From an archaeon (lineage in GTDB: Archaea > Nanobdellota > Nanobdellia > SCGC-AAA011-G17 > GW2011-AR17): 35,847 bases of DNA. Shown here piece after piece: positions 1-7,892 of the stretch. Location of the stretch: the NCBI GenBank assembly GCA_018653605.1, contig JABHYY010000002.1, positions 1-35,847 of the forward strand, written 5' to 3'. Within the stretch, counting starts at the first letter, position 1. The number at the start of each line of letters is the position of its first letter. The translations under genes were made by a program, and so were the position numbers. The notes below the pieces were generated by a model. The model was not told the origin of the DNA, ran no database searches, and saw only the letters and a list, made by a program, of their open reading frames with translations.

Positions 1-539
1 ATTGTTATTGTTAGTAATTGTTTGACTGATTTATTGTAAAAGAATGCTAGTAGGTAGATTGGTACAATGAATAGTGAGGCATCCCAGAATAGTGTTGTGA
101 GTCCTAAGAATAATCCTGAAAGTATTAGTTTGTTTTTCTTAAGGTAAAGGTATGAAACGAAGAATAGGAATGAGCTTATTATTAATGGTGTGATTGCTGT
201 TGAAAGATACCAAATGATTGGTGATGTTAAAGCTAGCAAAAGTGTTTTTTGTTTTTTTGTTGTTAAGTATAATAGAACTGTTGTTAGTAGAAGGAATATT
301 GTGTTTATTATTTTTAATGTGTATATTGAATCTGCTATGTTTGTGAACATGCTTTGGAAATAAGGGTAGATACAATTATGGCTGCATCTTATGCTTGTTA
401 ATGGTGAATCATCTGTAATGAATCTTGAGTTTACTACATATTCTTCTTTGTCATTGTAGCCAAAGTGTAAGAAAACTGCGTTTAAGATTATTAAAAGTAT
501 GATAAATATTGCAAAATATAGGAGTATTTGCTTTTTCAT
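1..539 (-). CDS. Multi-spanning membrane protein, 3' end outside window
   Basis: An open minus-strand frame begins with ATG at 539 and runs off the left edge; 179 codons are visible. The protein starts MKKQILLYFAIFIILLII, a first membrane span, followed by an outward-type loop with FGYNDKEEY and two Cys (RCSHNCIYPY), then at least four further hydrophobic segments from about residue 75 on. This layout, one span, a polar loop with acidic residues, then closely packed spans, resembles GT-C membrane glycosyltransferases and would suit the neighbouring aglB. No catalytic motif is clear enough to assign it, so the function is inference only. A TATA-like element lies 27 bases upstream, suggesting a leaderless transcript. 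It is divergent from the secreted protein at 691. Confidence 0.75.
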   Translation of the reverse strand, partial: MKKQILLYFAIFIILLIILNAVFLHFGYNDKEEYVVNSRFITDDSPLTSIRCSHNCIYPYFQSMFTNIADSIYTLKIINTIFLLLTTVLLYLTTKKQKTLLLALTSPIIWYLSTAITPLIISSFLFFVSYLYLKKNKLILSGLFLGLTTLFWDASLFIVPIYLLAFFYNKSVKQLLTIT

Positions 540-560
540 TAGTTTTAGTTTTTAATTTTG

Positions 561-570
561 AATTTATAAG
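561..570 (-). promoter_or_regulatory. TATA box for the 1-539 gene
   Basis: On the minus strand this reads CTTATAAATT, centred about 27 bases before the ATG at 539. That spacing puts the transcription start at or next to the start codon. The core CTTATAAA recurs in front of the genes starting at 11127 and 11778. Confidence 0.55.
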
Positions 571-637
571 GTTTGTTAAGGGAAATATATATATATGAAG
601 GATCCTTGTGTATTTGTATAATTATTAAATGAGGTGT

Positions 638-656
638 CATAAATTTCAAATTTATG
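638..656. repeat. 19-bp perfect palindrome upstream of the secreted-protein gene
   Basis: CATAAATTT and AAATTTATG are 9-bp perfect inverted arms around one central C at 647. The element lies 35 bases upstream of the ATG at 691, in the divergent intergenic region. It could be an operator for a dimeric regulator, or a weak RNA hairpin in the 5' leader. AT-only arms make chance occurrence possible. Confidence 0.45.
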
Positions 657-690
657 GGCCTTCAATAATAAATTGGAAGGTGATATAAAA

Positions 691-1695
691 ATGAAAAAAT
701 ATTTGAAAGTTTTACTTGTTTTTGCAATCGTTAGTATTCTTGCAACAAGTGCAGTGAGTGCTGGTTTTTGGGATATAACTGGTTTCTCAATATTTGACAA
801 AATCAGAGACAGAATGGGTGGCGGACAAACAGCACCTGCAATTGGTGAACCTGCATTAGCTATTGATTGTGAAGATACCTTAGCAATGTGTAAGACAGTT
901 AGAAATGGTTGTAGAATGGATTTAGATGATTGTGAAATGGATTTGTCTGGTTCTGAAGAAAATCTTGAACTTTGTGAAGGTAATCTTGAAGCTTGTGAGT
1001 TAGAAGAGTGTGAAGAGATTGTTTGTGAACAGTGTGAAGATTGTGAAGATTGTAGAAGAACTTATTGTATTGGAGATTGGGCAATGGATATTGCATATGT
1101 TGAGAGTTATAGAGATTTTACTGTTTTAAATCCTAATAGGACCGGATATGATGATGAAGTTGAAGTTGAATACTTTGATGTTGTTGCTAATGATACTATC
1201 CAATTAAATTTTGAAATTGATAGAGATCTTGATATTAGTGATATAGTTGCTGGTGAAACTGCTGCTGATGCAATTCACATTACATCTCCTGTTAATGAAG
1301 CCTTTTCTTTATCTCAATTTAACTATGATACAAATGCAGGTCTTGGTTATGTTGATACTGATGAAATTTGGGTTTGGTATAATGATGGCGATGCAACTCA
1401 GTTTGGTGCAGATCCTGGTGAAATCAATGTTAATGTGTTCTTCAAGGATAATACTAATCATATTGCATGGTTTGGATCTACTACTGTAGATCAGATGTTA
1501 TTCACTTGGGTATTTAATGGACAACACATTGGACACACCTATTTTGAAGAGTTTGATGCTAATAGTATAAGTTTAGCTTATGGATATTATGCATATGACT
1601 TAGAGATGCATTGGGGAATTGATAATGGTGATGTTTCTTTCTTAGGTCAAACTGAGAATGTAGCTGAAGCATGTGAATTAGAATTTAATCCCTAA
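691..1695 (+). CDS. Secreted Cys-rich protein with signal peptide
   Basis: A 334-residue protein of no family I recognise. Residues 1-24 form a classical signal peptide (MKKYLKVLLVFAIVS..., predicted cleavage after SAVSA). After a short linker (GFWDITGFSIFDK) comes an acidic segment at about residues 58-122 with many Cys in CxxC and spaced Cys patterns (CEQCEDCEDC), which is probably a disulfide-stabilised or coiled-coil stalk. The rest is an acidic beta-type domain with few sequons (NRT, NDT). ATG at 691 is chosen over an in-frame TTG at 673 because GGAAGGTGAT, a good Shine-Dalgarno match, lies at 675-684. It is transcribed alone, with a T-rich stretch after the stop. It is probably displayed at or released from the surface; its partner is unknown. 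Confidence 0.82.
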   Translation: MKKYLKVLLVFAIVSILATSAVSAGFWDITGFSIFDKIRDRMGGGQTAPAIGEPALAIDCEDTLAMCKTVRNGCRMDLDDCEMDLSGSEENLELCEGNLEACELEECEEIVCEQCEDCEDCRRTYCIGDWAMDIAYVESYRDFTVLNPNRTGYDDEVEVEYFDVVANDTIQLNFEIDRDLDISDIVAGETAADAIHITSPVNEAFSLSQFNYDTNAGLGYVDTDEIWVWYNDGDATQFGADPGEINVNVFFKDNTNHIAWFGSTTVDQMLFTWVFNGQHIGHTYFEEFDANSISLAYGYYAYDLEMHWGIDNGDVSFLGQTENVAEACELEFNP

Positions 1696-1696
1696 T

Positions 1697-1723
1697 TCTT
1701 TTTTTTATTTTTATTTTCTATTT
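1697..1723 (+). terminator. T-tract terminator after the secreted-protein gene
   Basis: Directly after the TAA stop come runs of T (an 8-T run, then TTTATTTTTATTTTC) with no strong hairpin, typical of archaeal intrinsic termination on the U-rich transcript. Confidence 0.5.
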
Positions 1724-1733
1724 ACAAAAACTA

Positions 1734-1743
1734 TATAAAGGCA
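1734..1743 (+). promoter_or_regulatory. aglB promoter TATA element
   Basis: TATAAAGGCA lies 37 bases before the aglB ATG, predicting a leader of roughly 10 nt. The identical decamer is the TATA region of the giant surface-protein gene (20001-20010), which suggests similar promoter strength or co-regulation. Confidence 0.55.
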
Positions 1744-1773
1744 GTAAAAATATTCTAACAAAGGGTTGTATAT

Positions 1774-4398
1774 ATGGAGCAAGATAATATTCTTAATGAG
1801 AGAAAAGAGAAATTTTTGAAAGCTTTTAAAAGTGGTAATTTGAAATGGTTGCCTTTTTTGATATTAGCTATTATTGCTGGAATGGGATATTATATTAGAA
1901 CTAGAAACCTTGGTCATTTGATTGATGCAACAACTGGAAATTATATTCCTGTGGCTCTTGATCCTTTTGTTTTCTTGAGGTATGCTAAGTATTTGTTGGA
2001 ACATGGGCAGTTGATGGCTATTGATATGATGAGGTATGTTCCTTTAGGTTATACAAATATTTCTGAATTAAGTTTTTTAACTTATTTTATTGTTTACTTT
2101 TACAAATTTTTACATTTGTTTAGTCCTTCAATGACTTTGGAGTATGCGCATGTGTTGTATCCACCTGTTGTTTTTGTTGTTAGTTTAATATTTTTATTCC
2201 TGTTTGTAAGGAGAGTGTTTGACTGGAGAGTTGGTTTGTTGGCTACTGCTTTTATTGCTGTGGCTCCTGCTTATTTGTACAGGACAATGGCTGGTTTTTC
2301 TGATAAAGAAAGTTTGGCTATGTTTTTCCTTTTCTTGTGTTTGTATTTGTTTACTGTGTATATACAAGAGAAGAAATTGAGAACAAAGTTAATTGCTGCA
2401 ACTTTATCTGGTGCTGCAATGGGGTGTATGGGATTGATTTGGGGTGGTGTTAACTTTTTATTCCTTATTATTGGTGCTTTTGTTTTGGTTTGTGTTTTAC
2501 TTGATAAGTTTAGTGAGAGAGATTTTTATGGATATATTCTTTTTATGATTTTTTCATTTGGAGTGTTGTGGGTTGGGTATCCTGTAAAATATAGTTTGTT
2601 GAATTTGTTTAACTCTACAACTTCAGGGTTTATGGTTCTTGCTTTTGGTGTTGTTTTAGTTAATTATATTGTTTTCCAAAAAGATTTGTTGAGAATTAAA
2701 AGTAAAATTCCTTTTAAGTTACCCACTGGTATTACTTCAACTATTTTTGTTCTTGCTGTTATTTCAGTTTTGGGTGTGTCTATTTATGGTATTGAATTTA
2801 TATCTGCTAGGATTGGTGGTTTGTTAGCACAGTTAACTAATGAGGCTAGTTCAAGGTGGATCTTAACTGTTGCTGAATCGCATCAGCCTTATTTTGTTGA
2901 TTGGATTGGTCAATTATCCTGGAAATATATTGGATTATTTTACTTTGGTGCTGTATTCTTGTTTTATGAAGTTGTAAAGAATGTTAGGGAGAGGTATTTG
3001 TTAACTGGTGGGTTTTCAGTGTTCTTGTTACTTTTCTCTTTGAGTAGGTATAGTTCAGCTTCTGTTTTTAATGGTGAAACTTTTACATCTAACTTAGCTT
3101 TTGTTGGATCTTTGGTTTTGTTCATAATTGGTCTTGGATGGTACTATCTTGATAAGTTTTACAATGATGGTGAAGGGTTTGAAAAATTCCACAGATTTGA
3201 TAGGTCTTTGATTTTTGTTTTGATTGCGTTTATCTTTTTCTTGATAGGTGCTAGAACTGCTATAAGATTGATGTTTTCATTTGTTCCTATAACTGCTATT
3301 TTAGCATCATTTTTAGTGTTTTATCTGATTGATAAAGCTTGGAAAATGAAAGAGGAAATTTACAAATATTCAATTATTGTTTTGATTGTGTTGTTAGCTT
3401 GTACTATTTTGTATGGTAATTATAATACTTCTTTAGGTCAAGCTACTTACACAGGTCCAAGTTATAATGCACAGTGGCAGTATGCAATGGATTGGGTTAG
3501 GGATAACACTCCTGAAGATGCTGTGTTTGCGCATTGGTGGGATTATGGGTATTGGGTGCAAACTGGTGGTGAGAGAGCTACAATAAGTGATGGTGGTAAT
3601 GCAAGAGGTGCAATTAATTATTTTACAGGTCGGCATTTAATGACAGGGCAGAGTGATATGGAAGCTTTAGAACTGTTAGCTGCAAATAATGTTACTCATG
3701 TTTTAATGATTAGTGATGAGATTGGAAAGTATGGTGCTTACTCTTCAATTGGTGCTGATGAAAACTATGATAGGTATTCATGGATTCCTTCAATGAGTTT
3801 GGATATGGCTAATTCTCAAGAAACTAGGAATGGTACAACTTATGCTTATGTTGGTGGTGCTGCATTGGATGATGATTTTATTTATGGTGATATGTTGTTC
3901 CCTGCTTATACTTCAGCTGTTGTTGCGGTTTTATTACCAATGGATCTTGCTGAAAATGGAACAATTAGTAATCTTGAACAACCAACTGCTGTTTTGAATT
4001 ATAATGGAATGCAGTACAATGTTCCACTTGCTTGTGTTTCAATAAATGGTCAGGAAGTTATCTTTGATGAAGAGGAAGATGCTTTACAAAGTTGTCTTTA
4101 CATAATTCCTACTTATAATGCTAACCAGTACAATCCTATTGGTTCTGCATTATACTTGTCACATGATGTTTGGGTGTCAAGGTTTAGTCAGTGGTATTTG
4201 ATGGATAATGTTGGAGAGTATTTAGAGTTGGTTCATGATGATAGTGCAAGTGGTTATCCTTTGATGGTTTACAATGGTATGATGGTTGGTCCTTTGAAGA
4301 TTTGGGAAGTTTCTTATCCAGATAACATGGATATTCCTGAAGAGTATTATGGTATTGAAGTTCCTGAGGGTGTGACTGAAGTTAAAGATGGATTTTAA
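1774..4398 (+). CDS. aglB: AglB/STT3 oligosaccharyltransferase
   Basis: The 874-residue catalytic subunit of archaeal N-glycosylation transfers a lipid-linked oligosaccharide to Asn in N-x-S/T on the outer face of the membrane. The N-terminal ~540 residues hold many membrane spans. STT3 motifs are visible: first acidic motif region around D63 (LDPFVFLRY), second acidic motif D177-K-E179 in AGFSDKES, a TVAE motif at 365-368 (the TIXE/SVSE loop), and WWDYG at 588-592 at the start of the soluble C-terminal domain, followed by GYWVQTGGER. Length fits archaeal AglB (roughly 600-1,000). The gene overlaps the next by 11 bases, so the two are translationally coupled. The window encodes several sequon-rich exported proteins that are plausible substrates. 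Assignment to the family is secure; substrate links are inference. Confidence 0.96.
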   Translation: MEQDNILNERKEKFLKAFKSGNLKWLPFLILAIIAGMGYYIRTRNLGHLIDATTGNYIPVALDPFVFLRYAKYLLEHGQLMAIDMMRYVPLGYTNISELSFLTYFIVYFYKFLHLFSPSMTLEYAHVLYPPVVFVVSLIFLFLFVRRVFDWRVGLLATAFIAVAPAYLYRTMAGFSDKESLAMFFLFLCLYLFTVYIQEKKLRTKLIAATLSGAAMGCMGLIWGGVNFLFLIIGAFVLVCVLLDKFSERDFYGYILFMIFSFGVLWVGYPVKYSLLNLFNSTTSGFMVLAFGVVLVNYIVFQKDLLRIKSKIPFKLPTGITSTIFVLAVISVLGVSIYGIEFISARIGGLLAQLTNEASSRWILTVAESHQPYFVDWIGQLSWKYIGLFYFGAVFLFYEVVKNVRERYLLTGGFSVFLLLFSLSRYSSASVFNGETFTSNLAFVGSLVLFIIGLGWYYLDKFYNDGEGFEKFHRFDRSLIFVLIAFIFFLIGARTAIRLMFSFVPITAILASFLVFYLIDKAWKMKEEIYKYSIIVLIVLLACTILYGNYNTSLGQATYTGPSYNAQWQYAMDWVRDNTPEDAVFAHWWDYGYWVQTGGERATISDGGNARGAINYFTGRHLMTGQSDMEALELLAANNVTHVLMISDEIGKYGAYSSIGADENYDRYSWIPSMSLDMANSQETRNGTTYAYVGGAALDDDFIYGDMLFPAYTSAVVAVLLPMDLAENGTISNLEQPTAVLNYNGMQYNVPLACVSINGQEVIFDEEEDALQSCLYIIPTYNANQYNPIGSALYLSHDVWVSRFSQWYLMDNVGEYLELVHDDSASGYPLMVYNGMMVGPLKIWEVSYPDNMDIPEEYYGIEVPEGVTEVKDGF

Positions 4399-5854
4399 AG
4401 AATGGATTAAGGATAGACAGAATTTGTTGTTTGTTGTAATCCTTGTTTTTTCTATTATTTTAAGAATTTGGGTTTATGTTAAAACTGTTGGTCAACCAAT
4501 CTGGTGGGATGAGGCTGATTACTTATTATCTTCTCAAAGATTGTTTGGGTTGAATGATTTTTTTGAATTAAATCCTAGAAGGCCTTTTTTGATTCCTGCA
4601 ATTTGGGGTTTTATGATGAAGATTGGTTTGTCTGAAGCTTGGTTAAGGATTACTGAGTTGATTGCTTCTGTTTTTGGTGTTGCATTAGCTTATTTTGCTG
4701 GAAAAGAAATGTATAACAAAAGGGTTGGGTTGATTGCTGCGTTTGGTGTTGCTGTGTTTTGGCAGTACTTGTTTTTTACTGGTAGGTTGTTGGTTGGATT
4801 GCCAATGACTGTGTTTTGGTTAGGTGCAATTTACTTTTTTTGGAAAGCTCATATTAAGAAAGCTGGTCATTATAATTATTATTGGTTTGGATTGTTTTTG
4901 GGATTGACTGTTTTTACTAGAGGTGCTGGTATTTTGTTGGCTGGTGTTCTGGGATTGTATTTGTTGTTTACAGAGAAGTTGAGTTTCTTGAAATGTAAGC
5001 ACTTATGGTATGCTTTTGTAATATTTTTAGTTGTTATTGCACCATTTTTCCTTTACATGCAATTTCAGTTGGATGATAATGTGCTTTTGAAGTATACTGG
5101 TGTTACTGAAGATAGGTTTTCTCGAGGGATGGGGATTTCTGGTATCGGAACTTATGTTAACTTTTTCCCTGCTTACTTGTTTTGGCCTTTTTTGATTGTT
5201 TTCCTTTTTGGTTTAGGGATGTTGTTGTTGGATTTGGTTTTGTCTTTTGATTTAATTTTGAAAGGTAAGAGTAAGAAGTTTAATAATGATTTACTGTTGG
5301 TTCTTTGGATGGTGATTCCATTTCTGTTCTTTTCGATCTTGGTTGATCATATGGAGCCAAGGTATATTATGGTGATATTCCCTGCTGTATTTTTTATAAT
5401 GGGGAAAGGTTTGTTGAAGGTTGGTGATTTTGTTGAGAAGTATAAGAAAGGTTTAGGTACTGTTGTTATTGTTTTGGTTCTTTTAGGTGGTGGATATTTT
5501 CAGTTGGTGCAAGCTGAGGGTGTGATTGGTGTTAAGAGTGATAGTTATTCGCAAGTTCAAGAGTCTGGGTATTGGTTGGATGAGAACACTCCTTCTGATG
5601 CTGTGATTTATTCTGGTTCAACTCCTCATCATGGGTATTATGCTATGCGTACTGTGTATGGTTTCCCTGAAACTGAAGAGTTGTTTTGGGAAACTTTTGA
5701 AGATGTTGATCCTGATTACATGGTGATTTCTATTTATGAATATCACAGAGAATGGGTTTATGCTTTTGCTGAATTGAATCCTGAATTGGTGCAGGTTGTT
5801 CAAACTTATACTTTGGAAGGGCAACCTTCTTTGATTATTTATGAATTTGTATGA
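4388..5854 (+). CDS. GT39/PMT-like membrane glycosyltransferase
   Basis: A 488-residue integral membrane protein of the GT-C fold (PMT/ArnT-like). After the first span comes QPIWWDEADY, with D41-E42 matching the catalytic acidic pair of the family. About ten further hydrophobic segments follow, and a C-terminal soluble domain from about residue 390 begins YWLDENTPSDAV, resembling the start of AglB's soluble domain (WVRDNTPEDAV). Such enzymes use a polyprenyl/dolichyl-phosphate-linked sugar on the outer face of the membrane. The ATG lies inside the last codons of aglB, so the pair forms a two-gene operon. Its last 29 bases are part of a 78-bp direct repeat (5826-5903) that recurs at 7815-7892. 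Sugar donor and acceptor cannot be read from sequence. Confidence 0.88.
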   Translation: MDFKEWIKDRQNLLFVVILVFSIILRIWVYVKTVGQPIWWDEADYLLSSQRLFGLNDFFELNPRRPFLIPAIWGFMMKIGLSEAWLRITELIASVFGVALAYFAGKEMYNKRVGLIAAFGVAVFWQYLFFTGRLLVGLPMTVFWLGAIYFFWKAHIKKAGHYNYYWFGLFLGLTVFTRGAGILLAGVLGLYLLFTEKLSFLKCKHLWYAFVIFLVVIAPFFLYMQFQLDDNVLLKYTGVTEDRFSRGMGISGIGTYVNFFPAYLFWPFLIVFLFGLGMLLLDLVLSFDLILKGKSKKFNNDLLLVLWMVIPFLFFSILVDHMEPRYIMVIFPAVFFIMGKGLLKVGDFVEKYKKGLGTVVIVLVLLGGGYFQLVQAEGVIGVKSDSYSQVQESGYWLDENTPSDAVIYSGSTPHHGYYAMRTVYGFPETEELFWETFEDVDPDYMVISIYEYHREWVYAFAELNPELVQVVQTYTLEGQPSLIIYEFV

Positions 5855-5903
5855 TTGATTTGCCTTTCCATTCTTTTGGTTGTTTGATATTTAAAGAATT
5901 TAA
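5826..5903. repeat. 78-bp direct repeat, left copy
   Basis: Base-for-base identical to 7815-7892, offset exactly 1,989. It spans the last nine codons and stop of the GT39-like gene. On the minus strand it repeats the last ~22 codons (KEWKGKSIIQIHK and preceding residues) of the phosphatase-like gene whose intact end lies at the right copy. It therefore contains the old junction of two convergent, slightly overlapping genes. Confidence 0.97.
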
Positions 5904-5920
5904 GATAGTGATAAGAAAGT

Positions 5921-6538
5921 TTAATCAAAAAAGATTGTATTGCCTAAATTATCTGAAACTTTTAAAATTGGATTTCTTAAGAAATTTATTTCTTTTTTTA
6001 GATCTACAAGTCTTTCATGGATCTCTTCTTCATTTGCTTTTTTATATGCCCCTAATGTGAAGAATTCTATTTTATCATTGATTCTTTTTACAACAGAAGG
6101 TTTAAATTTATTTTCAATAAACATTTTAGTTTTTTCTACATAGGGTTTATCTTTAGCAAATATGTCCAGAGCTTGAAAAATTTTTTCTCTATTATTGTAG
6201 ATTAATTGTAAATTTTTCATTAAATCTTTCCAAATATACATAATATTTGGATTTTCAAACCCTTCAACATCAGTACTTGGATCTTCTATTGCTTTAGCTG
6301 TTTGTTTGGCTGTTCCAACTTTCTTTTTTTGGTAACTTTCTGAGATTACCCAATGAATTTCATCTAATTGTTTCATAAGCCTACCAATTTCTTTAGACCA
6401 GGCTCTTGCTTGGTTTAATATAGCTTTTTCTTCAGAATGTTCTTCATCTTTTTTTCCTTTTCCAAATAAATTTCCAAAAAGTCCCATATCTATTTGGTTG
6501 TTGAGTTTATTTAAATAGTTTTCTTTTTTATTTGTCAT
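5921..6538 (-). CDS. Helical protein of unknown function, insert gene 2
   Basis: A 205-residue protein that I do not recognise. It starts with ATG at 6538 behind a good ribosome site (AAAGGAG, spaced by TAATT). An internal Met at residue 18 begins MGLFGNLFGKGKK, an amphipathic, glycine-rich stretch of the kind that can touch membranes. The rest is strongly helical and charged (AWSKEIGRLMKQLDEIHW, then EEIHERLVDLKKEINFL near the end), with no Cys, membrane span or enzymatic motif. It lies 111 bases downstream of the 6650-7774 gene in the same direction and has its own ribosome site, so it may share that transcript. Its stop lies 17 bases from the left 78-bp repeat. Both genes appear to be cargo of the insertion. 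Confidence 0.75.
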   Translation of the reverse strand: MTNKKENYLNKLNNQIDMGLFGNLFGKGKKDEEHSEEKAILNQARAWSKEIGRLMKQLDEIHWVISESYQKKKVGTAKQTAKAIEDPSTDVEGFENPNIMYIWKDLMKNLQLIYNNREKIFQALDIFAKDKPYVEKTKMFIENKFKPSVVKRINDKIEFFTLGAYKKANEEEIHERLVDLKKEINFLRNPILKVSDNLGNTIFFD

Positions 6539-6649
6539 TAATTACTCCTTTAGAATAGCTAAATGTTTTATCTTGTTCTTTCAGTAGGATAAATAGAGAG
6601 AAATTCAAACATGTTTAAGTAATCCTTGTAGATTATTTAGATAAAAACT

Positions 6650-7774
6650 TTAATAATCTTCTTTTAGGTACTTCTTGAGATTTGGACAGTAACCAATAAG
6701 ATTTTTTGGGAAGTATTTTTTAATATGTTCTTGATAATCTCTTATGTGGTCTTTTATTGCTGGGAGATATTTTTGAGGATATTTTTTTAATGCAGATTTG
6801 ACTTTTCTAAAAGGACTTTGGAAAGTATTTATAGAATTATCACTATACTCAACTGAGGATCTAAAGAGAGTATCAAATGCATTTAATTCAATTATAGGGA
6901 AATCAGCAATAATTGTTCCATTAAATACTCTTCCTTTGGAATCAACATATGTTTTATTTTTTTTAGAAATCTCCATCCCATCTTTTTTATAATAACCTTG
7001 AGGATAAGTTGGAAAAATGATGTTCCTTTCTTTAAGATGAGCTATTGCTCGTACTAAGAAATTAATTTCTTCTTTAAAGGAATCAATATCTGCTGTTATT
7101 TGCTCTAAATCACTTGTCCAATGGTCACCATGAGATTCCCTACCTAATCCTAAAATTTTATCTACTTCTAATATACCTATTTTTAGTGTTTGAGAACAAA
7201 TCATAGTTATACCTTTTGCTTCATATCCTAATATTTTTATAACTTCACTTACAACTGGTTTTATTTTTTTGTGTCCGTGATAGATTCTGTAATTTATACC
7301 ATTAACAGTTTTTTTAAAAATGAAATCTCTTCCAACTTTTGTGCTAATTTTGAATAGTTCAATTAGTTTGTTATGTTCTTCATTGGATATTATTTTATTA
7401 TTTATTAACTCTTGAATCCCTGTAGACATTACTATTATTGTAGATCCTTCTGGAATTGTGATGTTTCCAATAAAAAATGTGTCTTTTCCACTAAGAGTTT
7501 GTAATTTGCCTGGATGGTTTTGATATAATCTATCAAAAGGTATTAAAATTGCGAAATTTCTTACTTTCCAGGATGAACCTCCTTTTTTAATTGAAGAAAA
7601 ACTAGAAATGTCCTCTACGGGTTTATTTGTGCTGAAATGGAGTGTATCTCTTAACCAAGTTTTAGGTGCTGTGAAGAATCTTGTTTTAATTATTCCATTT
7701 TGGGGAAAATAATTAGTAAGATGTATTGCAATTAGTTTAGTGAAGAATTTATCTATAATTTCTTGTTCATCCAT
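6650..7774 (-). CDS. Unknown 374-residue protein, insert gene 1
   Basis: An intact 374-residue soluble protein that I cannot place in a family. The N-terminal half contains TAPKTWLRDTLHFSTNKPV, then RNFAILIPFDRL and DTFFIGNITIPEGSTIIV, a pattern of short beta strands. Mid-protein there is GLGRESHGDHWTSD (about residues 210-223), whose clustered R, E, H, D and H are candidates for an active or metal site, and two aromatic-rich stretches follow (FPTYPQGYYKKDG). No membrane span or signal peptide. A TATA-like element (7797-7807) lies 27 bases upstream, inside the insertion, so the cassette carries its own promoter and probably gives a leaderless message. An enzyme, perhaps an effector of a defence or toxin-type pair with the downstream gene, is possible but unproven. 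Confidence 0.78.
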   Translation of the reverse strand: MDEQEIIDKFFTKLIAIHLTNYFPQNGIIKTRFFTAPKTWLRDTLHFSTNKPVEDISSFSSIKKGGSSWKVRNFAILIPFDRLYQNHPGKLQTLSGKDTFFIGNITIPEGSTIIVMSTGIQELINNKIISNEEHNKLIELFKISTKVGRDFIFKKTVNGINYRIYHGHKKIKPVVSEVIKILGYEAKGITMICSQTLKIGILEVDKILGLGRESHGDHWTSDLEQITADIDSFKEEINFLVRAIAHLKERNIIFPTYPQGYYKKDGMEISKKNKTYVDSKGRVFNGTIIADFPIIELNAFDTLFRSSVEYSDNSINTFQSPFRKVKSALKKYPQKYLPAIKDHIRDYQEHIKKYFPKNLIGYCPNLKKYLKEDY

Positions 7775-7796
7775 AGGATTATAATGTTGTAATAGA

Positions 7797-7807
7797 TTAT
7801 AAATATT
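7797..7807 (-). promoter_or_regulatory. TATA box of the inserted two-gene cassette
   Basis: Minus strand reads AATATTTATAA, centred 27 bases before the ATG at 7774. It lies within the inserted segment just before the right repeat, so expression would not depend on the host locus. Confidence 0.5.
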
Positions 7808-7814
7808 TCTTATA

Positions 7815-7892
7815 CTTCTTTGATTATTTATGAATTTGTATGATTGATTTGCCTTTCCATTCTTTTGGTTGTTTGATATTTAAAGAATTTAA
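7815..7892. repeat. 78-bp direct repeat, right copy
   Basis: Identical to 5826-5903. It includes the true 3' end of the phosphatase-like gene (stop at 7824) and an orphan copy of the last codons of the GT39-like gene (reading SLIIYEFV then TGA at 7841-7843), which no longer has a gene upstream of it. Confidence 0.97.

Larger units (their letters stand above)
5904..7814. mobile_element. Two-gene insertion bounded by 78-bp direct repeats
   Basis: This 1,911-bp segment with two minus-strand genes separates two convergent genes whose 3' ends are both duplicated. Removing 1,989 bp (one repeat plus the segment) would rejoin them with no loss. That is what integration of a circle through a shared 78-bp site, or an attL/attR pair, would leave. 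No integrase or transposase lies inside. On the plus strand C equals or exceeds G in much of the segment (for example 6241-6300, 7141-7260), whereas flanking genes show G above C, so it looks acquired. The mechanism and mobility are inference. Confidence 0.55.

Noticed and set aside
673-690. TTG start at 673 for the secreted protein
   Set aside because: It overlaps the Shine-Dalgarno sequence, and ATG 691 gives a standard signal peptide.
5921-7774. Calling the inserted pair a toxin-antitoxin or ADP-ribosyltransferase system
   Set aside because: No family motif could be matched with confidence; kept only as a speculative finding.
5911-7813. 8-bp inverted match (ATAAGAAA at 5911-5918 and on the minus strand at 7806-7813) near the inner ends of the insertion
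   Set aside because: Too short, AT-rich and unequally spaced from the borders to count as terminal inverted repeats.
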